A stretch of DNA of 64,000 nt, from contig NZ_CP047080.1 in assembly GCF_030408595.1 (NCBI RefSeq), positions 1,943,247 through 2,007,246 of the forward strand, given 5' to 3'. Below are positions 58,983 through 64,000 of this stretch, piece by piece. Source of the stretch: Corynebacterium canis (lineage in GTDB: Bacteria > Actinomycetota > Actinomycetes > Mycobacteriales > Mycobacteriaceae). The translations under genes and the position numbers were made by a program. The notes below the pieces were generated by a model. It was not told the DNA's origin. It ran no database searches and saw only the letters and a list, made by a program, of their open reading frames with translations. Each line of letters starts with the position of its first letter. The stretch's first letter is position 1.

Positions 58983-59627
58983 TCATGAGTTAGACCCGAG
59001 CCACGCCTGATGCGCGGCGGCTACGTTCGCATAACTGTAGCGGTGCATCGGACTGCCCCCGTGGAGGCGCACCGCGTCCATATGCACACGTGTGCCATAC
59101 CCCTTATGGGAAGCAAAACCATATTCAGGATAATCCACATCCAACTGATCCATCAGCACGTCGCGGGCATGTTTCGCCAACACACTCGCAGCGGCAATAC
59201 AGCGGGCCGAACCATCGCCACCAATCACCGGCAAGGAAGGGCACGGGAGGCCGGACACCCGCAACGCATCGGTGAGCACATAGCCCGGCTGGACGTCGAG
59301 AAGCGCGATGGCGCGCCGCATGCCGGAAACGTTGGCGTGTTGGATGCCCGCGGCGTCGATATCCTGTGCGGAAATATGCAGGACGCTCCAGGCGCTGGCG
59401 AAGCGCTGAATCAGCGGCGCCAAACGAGCCCGCTGCGTGGCCGAAAGCTGTTTCGAATCGGTGAGGGTGGCGAGCTCCGCGATCGGACGCTCGGGCAGGA
59501 TGCACGCGGCGATGGTAATGGGGCCGGCGCAGGCGCCTCGACCAGCTTCGTCGACACCCGCGACGGGCCCCAAGCCCTGCTTAGACAGCGCAACCTCAAA
59601 AGTGCGCAAGTGCTTGAGGCGGCGCAC
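58983..59627 (-). CDS. rnhB: Ribonuclease HII
   Basis: 214 residues. Removes RNA from RNA-DNA hybrids, including single ribonucleotides. VAGVDEAGRGACAGP (catalytic Asp and Glu), TDSKQLS, GGDGSARCIAAASVLAKHARD (GSARC in place of the usual ARSG-type turn) and the DYPEYGFASHKGYGT end. GTG 59627 is only 4 bases from the lepB stop. Confidence 0.95.
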   Translation of the reverse strand: MRRLKHLRTFEVALSKQGLGPVAGVDEAGRGACAGPITIAACILPERPIAELATLTDSKQLSATQRARLAPLIQRFASAWSVLHISAQDIDAAGIQHANVSGMRRAIALLDVQPGYVLTDALRVSGLPCPSLPVIGGDGSARCIAAASVLAKHARDVLMDQLDVDYPEYGFASHKGYGTRVHMDAVRLHGGSPMHRYSYANVAAAHQAWLGSNS

Positions 59628-59631
59628 AGCG

Positions 59632-60408
59632 CTATTGCTGAATATCGGGGTCGCTCACCCCACCGATCCGGCTCAACGGCAGGAGAATCGCCTGTACTTT
59701 CCCCACAACGTTCGCCTCCGGAATGGTGCCCTGGTACTCATCGCCGAGATGGTAACGGGAGTCCGCAGAATTGGTGCGATTATCGCCCATCATGAACAAA
59801 TGATCGGCTGGGACGGTGATCGGCCCAAAGAACGGCCCGCCGCACGCCTCCGAACCATTACGCGGATCAACGGCATGAGCTGGGGGCTGCAGAGTGTAAG
59901 ACGAGTCGATCACCTTACCGTCCACCTTAATGCCCTCATCGCCCGCCTGGCAGGAAATGGTTTGCCCGCCGGTGGCCACCACACGCTTGACCAACGTGTT
60001 CTCATCGGGGGCTACCAAACCAATGTACGAACCGAGGTTTTCCAAACCACGAATCACGGTGTTGTTTGAACGCTGCGAAGTGAAGTTGTTATTCCACGAC
60101 TCAGTACCCACAAACACGACGACGTCGCCCGGCTCCGGATCGCTGAACTTGTAGGTGATTTTATCCACCCAAATGCGGTCACCACTACAACCCGGGCAGC
60201 CGTGCAAGGTTGGCTCCATGGACTGGCTGGGGATGAGATACAACCGACCAATAAACGTATGGAGCACAAAAAGCAAAGCAAAAGTGATGAGCATAACCAC
60301 CGGTATTTCGATATACCACGGTGCAGGCTCTTTATCTTCGTCCTTGGTTCTAAACAATTTGCGAGGGCGGGAACCTGAGGGCGACTCTGCTGAATTCTGA
60401 TCGGTCAC
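59632..60408 (-). CDS. lepB: Signal peptidase I
   Basis: 258 residues. A 30-residue cytosolic head, one membrane helix (IPVVMLITFALLFVLHTFIG), then the catalytic domain: YLIPSQSMEPTL (nucleophile Ser), NTLVKRVVATGG (Lys), and the GDNRTNSADSRYHLG box. Cleaves secreted preproteins. A terminator separates it from rplS, so it must have its own promoter in that 105-base gap or read-through. Confidence 0.95.
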   Translation of the reverse strand: MTDQNSAESPSGSRPRKLFRTKDEDKEPAPWYIEIPVVMLITFALLFVLHTFIGRLYLIPSQSMEPTLHGCPGCSGDRIWVDKITYKFSDPEPGDVVVFVGTESWNNNFTSQRSNNTVIRGLENLGSYIGLVAPDENTLVKRVVATGGQTISCQAGDEGIKVDGKVIDSSYTLQPPAHAVDPRNGSEACGGPFFGPITVPADHLFMMGDNRTNSADSRYHLGDEYQGTIPEANVVGKVQAILLPLSRIGGVSDPDIQQ

Positions 60409-60448
60409 GGGGGTCTACGATACCATCTTCGCTTCCTAAGTGAGACAC

Positions 60449-60495
60449 GAAAAACCCCTCAACATCCGCCCCGCAAAGGGCGATAGTTGAGGGGT
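60449..60495 (-). terminator. Intrinsic terminator after rplS
   Basis: On the minus strand TACCCCTCAAC pairs with GTTGAGGGGT, followed by TTTTTC. It lies about 20 bases past the rplS stop. Confidence 0.85.
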
Positions 60496-60512
60496 AAAGG
60501 CGCGTGCGTTGA

Positions 60513-60854
60513 TTAACGACGTTCCTTGATCTTGGCGGCCTTACCGCGCAGGTTACGCAAGTAGTACAGCTTCGCGCGGCGAACCTTACCACGGGTAACA
60601 ACTTCGATCCGATCAATGTTAGGAGAGTGAACCGGGAAGGTACGCTCCACACCAATACCGAAGGAGATCTTACGCACGGTGAAGGTTTCCCGGATACCAC
60701 CATTCTGACGGCGGATCACAACACCCTTGAACACCTGCACACGGGACTTATCACCTTCGATAACCTTCACGTGCACGTTTACGGTGTCACCGGGACGGAA
60801 ATCCGGGATATCATCGCGCAGTTGCGCGGCATCGACTTTGTCGAGAATATTCAT
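60513..60854 (-). CDS. rplS: 50S ribosomal protein L19
   Basis: About 113 residues from ATG 60854. Marks: [47 protein letters not shown], and [20 protein letters not shown]. At the 30S-50S interface. Followed by a strong terminator. Confidence 0.97.
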   Translation of the reverse strand: MNILDKVDAAQLRDDIPDFRPGDTVNVHVKVIEGDKSRVQVFKGVVIRRQNGGIRETFTVRKISFGIGVERTFPVHSPNIDRIEVVTRGKVRRAKLYYLRNLRGKAAKIKERR

Positions 60855-61033
60855 AAGGAAACAACCTTGTCTTGTTATAGAACAGAGGAACCTAGCGGCA
60901 CTTCCCACACTGGGCGCTCGGCCGGTTCATGCTCGGTACATTCTTGCCGCCATACATAGATGACAACTGAGCCAGTATGCCCTAGGCCACCCCCGAAAAG
61001 CAAAACACCCTGAAAACTACCAACACGCCCCAA

Positions 61034-61505
61034 GGGGTTTATTCACGGTGGTTGTTTGGGCGACCAAGAACGCCCGAAAAAACTGCGCCGGTCCGAGCCG
61101 TTGGTGCGCGCCATCGGAGCACGGCCGGTTGGAAAACACTGGAAACGACATCGGTTGTGTTCGGCCGGAGTGCACCGCCGGACTCTGCACCAAACGCCCA
61201 TGTACGATCTGCCTCGCCGCGCAGGATCTGCCTTGCTTTCGGACCGGATCATCCTGGGGAAACGCGGCCACGCAGGATCTGCCTCAGGCACATCTGCACG
61301 CCACTGACAGCGGATGTGCAGCGGGGATGATTAGGAGACGTTTTTGCAGCGGGTGGATTGATCAAACGGCTGACGGCGACCTAGTTCACGCCTTTAAACC
61401 CGGCAACGCTGCAACCCACCACCAAAAAGATTCATTTTGTGTGGCAGCGCGCCATAATGCGGGCGAGATTCTTATTCACCCAAATAAACCCCGTGAATAA
61501 ACCCC
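61034..61505 (+). mobile_element. MITE-like element, full copy 2
   Basis: About 472 bases, non-coding. Left end GGGGTTTATTCACGG...GTTTGGGCGACCAAGAA; right end, complemented, GGGGTTTATTCACGGGG...ATTTGGGTGAATAAGAA. The two ends form imperfect inverted repeats of about 37 bases. The core has the GGATCTGCC and CTGCCTCAGGCAC repeats. The counterpart at 9298-9777 matches in both arms. No flanking target duplication is obvious. Confidence 0.8.
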
Positions 61506-61828
61506 AAATATTGCGTCAACCTTAGCTGCCGTCTGAAGGAGTATACAAACAACCTTCATGCGTTCAACTATTCCCCACGTTTTGGCCAAAGTAACTTTGC
61601 TTACGCCGGTAAAATTTCTTGCCACCCCACCCTGCATTGACCTCAACTGAACCGGCTTGGCCAACACCCTCTAGCCCCACGATCCCGCCGCTCTAACAGC
61701 GCTTATAGTGCATACCTTTTAGCGGCCTATCTGTTCATGGGGGTAAGTCTTCTACCTAGCCCCGTCTAGGTAAACATGTTTCTGTAACATATCAGTAGTT
61801 CAGTTTTTTGGTTCTAAGGAGTTCCACC
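61506..61828. other. Leader and promoter region of the small membrane gene
   Basis: About 320 bases between the MITE-like element and the leader ORF. AT-rich tracts near 61710-61815 suit a promoter. No other gene seen. Confidence 0.5.
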
Positions 61829-61867
61829 GTGCGGAAGCCTTCCCCTGCTCAGCACCCTCAACCTTGA
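61829..61867 (+). CDS. Possible 12-codon leader peptide
   Basis: GTG at 61829 is seven bases after AAGGAG (61816-61821), a strong ribosome-binding site. The frame reads MRKPSPAQHPQP then TGA at 61865. It ends ten bases before the GTG of the next gene, in another frame. The peptide is Pro-rich (four of twelve). It may couple or attenuate translation of the downstream membrane protein. Confidence 0.5.
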   Translation: MRKPSPAQHPQP

Positions 61868-61877
61868 AAGGCTCAAT

Positions 61878-62195
61878 GTGATTTCAACACTTATCGTGGC
61901 AGGTTTTGCACTGTATACCGTATTCAGCGTTCGAAGTGAGTTGAAGGCGATCCCGGCCGAGGCGCATGGTTCCACACCGATAAAGGTGGTCAAGTTTTTG
62001 GAAGTGCCGCTGCTTATTCTGATTGGACTATTTCTTTTCGCTCGAATCAATGCAGCGGTGACTGATACCCCGTTGTCGGCTGGGCTTAACCTCGGATTGG
62101 TGCTAGCGGTCGTCGGCGTTTTCGCTACCCGCACCGTGCTCACTAGGCTCACCAAAAAGCGGGGTTTACACGGCGAAAGTGTTTCTGCGGTGTGA
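61878..62195 (+). CDS. Unknown small membrane protein
   Basis: 105 residues with three hydrophobic segments (about 3-18, 42-60, 69-87) and a short basic C-terminus. GTG start six bases after GAAAGG, which overlaps the stop of the leader ORF. Convergent with the mutarotase-like gene, ends four bases apart. No family recognised. Confidence 0.7.
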   Translation: MISTLIVAGFALYTVFSVRSELKAIPAEAHGSTPIKVVKFLEVPLLILIGLFLFARINAAVTDTPLSAGLNLGLVLAVVGVFATRTVLTRLTKKRGLHGESVSAV

Positions 62196-62198
62196 TTG

Positions 62199-62948
62199 TT
62201 ACGGCAGCGCCGCCACGGTTACTTCCATGGTGATGCATCGCCGTTCACCTGGCGTGAGTAATTCGCCCTGCAGCCCGGCGCCCAGCAGGGCGGGTTCCAC
62301 GCACACGAAACGTGGCCACTGCTCCCCCACTTCGGGCATGCTAGTGCCGAGCGTTTCGCCGGGATTCCACACCACAAAGGCGTCGGTACCGGAGGCTTCG
62401 ATGCTGATGCTGCGGCCTAATCCGGGGTCTTGGATGGTCACCTGCGTGCGATCGGTTGCGATAATACGGTCGAATTCGCCGCTCACCGTCAAAGGGCCCA
62501 CTTGCTCTTCGAAAACTTCGGCGGCGCGATCGTAAAGCTGGGTGCCGTCGAGCCCTGCGACGGTGATGTTACGCACGTCGTCGACAAGGAAATACGGGTG
62601 GAAAGCTAGCTGCACGCGGCGTGGGGAGGTCGCGTGGTTCGTGGCACAGTACGCAAGTTTGATCCCGTCGGGCCGCACATTGAGCGCGACGGCGAGCTCC
62701 CAGTCATCGTGTTCGATTCGCGCTTCGGTGCCGTCCGCCGCGAGCTCCCAGGTGGAAACGCGCGCCCAGCCGTGCCCGGGGGTTTGGCCAGTGAGGTCGG
62801 CAAACCAGGGGCCGATAATGGGTACGCCGCCGCGGATGGGTTTCGGACCGCTGAGTTGTGCGGAGGGGCTGAGCCAAAACAGGGGGCCATGGTTGGTGTC
62901 TGCAAGCGCCAAATGGGCGCCGTGTGGGATGAGTGCTGTTTGAGTCAT
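62199..62948 (-). CDS. Aldose 1-epimerase / hexose-6-phosphate mutarotase-like protein
   Basis: About 249 residues from ATG 62948. Beta-sandwich family of YeaD/galactose mutarotases: [27 protein letters not shown] (conserved His and Arg), [11 protein letters not shown] (His), and [18 protein letters not shown] (Glu). It would speed interconversion of sugar-phosphate anomers. Divergent from the CobW-type gene. Confidence 0.88.
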   Translation of the reverse strand: MTQTALIPHGAHLALADTNHGPLFWLSPSAQLSGPKPIRGGVPIIGPWFADLTGQTPGHGWARVSTWELAADGTEARIEHDDWELAVALNVRPDGIKLAYCATNHATSPRRVQLAFHPYFLVDDVRNITVAGLDGTQLYDRAAEVFEEQVGPLTVSGEFDRIIATDRTQVTIQDPGLGRSISIEASGTDAFVVWNPGETLGTSMPEVGEQWPRFVCVEPALLGAGLQGELLTPGERRCITMEVTVAALP

Positions 62949-62993
62949 GTGCTCTATTGTCCGCTTCTCGGGCGCGCCGCGCACCCACAAGCT

Positions 62994-63016
62994 TTAACGA
63001 AAATTGTTACCATTAA
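62994..63016 (+). promoter_or_regulatory. Weak candidate operator before CobW-type gene
   Basis: TTAACGAAAATTGTTACCATTAA contains the inverted repeat TAAC-GAAAATT-GTTA and ends five bases before the ATG. It resembles AT-rich Zur-type sites loosely; CobW-type GTPases are often zinc-regulated. Evidence is thin. Confidence 0.2.
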
Positions 63017-63020
63017 GCGC

Positions 63021-64000
63021 ATGTTGTATCCCTCACCCCGAACACCTGTACCGGTCACCGTGCTGAGCGGCTTCCTCGGCAGCGGCAAAACCACCCTGCT
63101 CAACCACCTGCTGGCCAACCGAGAACGCCGCAAAATCGCCGTGATTGTCAATGACTTTTCCGAGGTGAATATCGACGCCGCGCTTATCGCCGAAGAAGGG
63201 CACCTCACCCGCGGCGAAGACCGATTCATCGAACTTTCGAACGGTTGCATCTGCTGCACGCTGCGCGAAGATCTGATTGAAAGCGTGGCCAGCCTCGCGC
63301 GCTCCGGAAAATACGATCAGATCGTGATCGAATCCACCGGGATTTCCGAACCCCTGCCCGTCGCCGCGACCTTCGAATGGGAGTTTGAGGATGGCTTTCG
63401 ATTGGCGGACCTAGCTCGCATCGACACAATGGTAACCCTCGTCGACGCCGCCACGTTCCTGCCCATGCTGCGCGGCGGCCGCACGCTTGCGGAAACCGAT
63501 AGCCAAGCCACCCCCGAGGACGACCGCACGGTATCCGAACTCCTTGTCGATCAAGTGGAATTTGCCGACCTTATCCTAATAACCAAAACCGACCTTTCCC
63601 CCGACGGCGGGCGGCAGGTCATCGAAACCGTGCGCGCCATGAATCCCCGCGCCCGCGTGGTCCCGGTTACCAATGGCGAGATCGATATCGCCACTGTGCT
63701 CGACGCCGGGCTATACGATCCGGACGCCGACGCCCAGCAACGATTCGCGGAGGAATTGGCCACCCCGCACGACCCCGAAACGGAAGAATACGGCATTTCC
63801 TCCGTCGTTTTTCGCGCCGAACGTCCGTTCAATAAGGACCGTCTGCTTACCGCGCTGCGCGGCAGCCGCGGTCTCGTACGCTCCAAGGGTTATTGTTGGC
63901 TAGACACTAGGCTCAACCTGGTGTTTTCATGGCAGCAGGCCGGCCCCAATCTAAGCATCGAACCGGTAGGCACGTGGGGCACCGCAACTCCGCGCAGTGA
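63021..64000 (+). CDS. CobW/COG0523-family GTPase, 3' partial
   Basis: The frame is open to the window end, which falls inside a codon (326 complete codons seen). N-terminal P-loop [15 protein letters not shown], then NDFSEVNID, the metal site [11 protein letters not shown] (CxCC), and TKTDLS (GTP-base specificity). COG0523 proteins are metallochaperones for zinc or cobalt. With the corrinoid genes elsewhere in the window a cobalt role cannot be excluded, but these genes are 35 kb away, so zinc handling is at least as likely. Confidence 0.9.
   Translation, partial: MLYPSPRTPVPVTVLSGFLGSGKTTLLNHLLANRERRKIAVIVNDFSEVNIDAALIAEEGHLTRGEDRFIELSNGCICCTLREDLIESVASLARSGKYDQIVIESTGISEPLPVAATFEWEFEDGFRLADLARIDTMVTLVDAATFLPMLRGGRTLAETDSQATPEDDRTVSELLVDQVEFADLILITKTDLSPDGGRQVIETVRAMNPRARVVPVTNGEIDIATVLDAGLYDPDADAQQRFAEELATPHDPETEEYGISSVVFRAERPFNKDRLLTALRGSRGLVRSKGYCWLDTRLNLVFSWQQAGPNLSIEPVGTWGTATPRS

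Noticed and set aside
62994..63016. Firm Zur box before the CobW-type gene
   Set aside because: Only a short inverted repeat matches loosely, so it is listed as a weak candidate and not as a finding.

Overview
The window is about 60% GC and looks like a Corynebacterium chromosome segment. The evidence is a mycothione reductase, a malate:quinone oxidoreductase starting like corynebacterial Mqo, DUF2631 beside dxr, DUF2469 beside rnhB, a lipid-anchored PBP of mycobacterial type, and a gene set close to the M. tuberculosis proS-cob-mqo-mtr-map-gcpE-dxr-frr-pyrH-tsf-rpsB-dprA-rnhB-lepB-rplS block. No tRNA, rRNA or CRISPR array was seen.

Layout. 1-2355: end of a peptide-type ABC importer, with a permease-ATPase fusion and a second ATPase. 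2500-5531: an internally duplicated unknown protein and proS. 5532-9941: accessory region with a transposase remnant, an interspersed repeat family, an AbiEi/DUF559-like protein, an AT-rich island and a full-length MITE-like element. 9942-20797: yaaA, then leftward a formate/nitrite-type channel, cobA, cobB, cobO, two exporter-fold ABC half-transporters, a glyoxalase-fold protein and a ChlI/ChlD-type chelatase whose two halves are joined by a probable +1 frameshift. 20801-31368: mqo, an alpha/beta hydrolase, mtr, an MFS transporter, cobQ, map and a carboxymuconolactone-decarboxylase-like protein. 31442-37901: a penicillin-binding lipoprotein and an unusual Hsp90-like ATPase paired with a very large helical protein. 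38074-39990: AT-richer insertion with two YbjN-like genes (one frameshifted) and an IS5-family element.

40177-60854 is mostly core: ispG, rip1 and dxr (isoprenoid synthesis and intramembrane proteolysis), an ABC exporter, rlmN, cdsA, frr, pyrH, tsf, rpsB, xerC, dprA, comM-like, yraN-like, rnhB, lepB and rplS. 61034-64000 holds a second full MITE-like element, a small membrane protein behind a 12-codon leader ORF, a mutarotase-like protein and the start of a CobW-type GTPase that runs off the window.

The most interesting signals are (i) a family of interspersed repeats, two copies of which are about 475 bp elements with imperfect terminal inverted repeats resembling those of the local IS5-type element; (ii) the CCC-TAG frameshift junction in the chelatase gene; (iii) the Hsp90/helical-repeat pair; and (iv) exporter-fold transporters upstream of a corrinoid operon.
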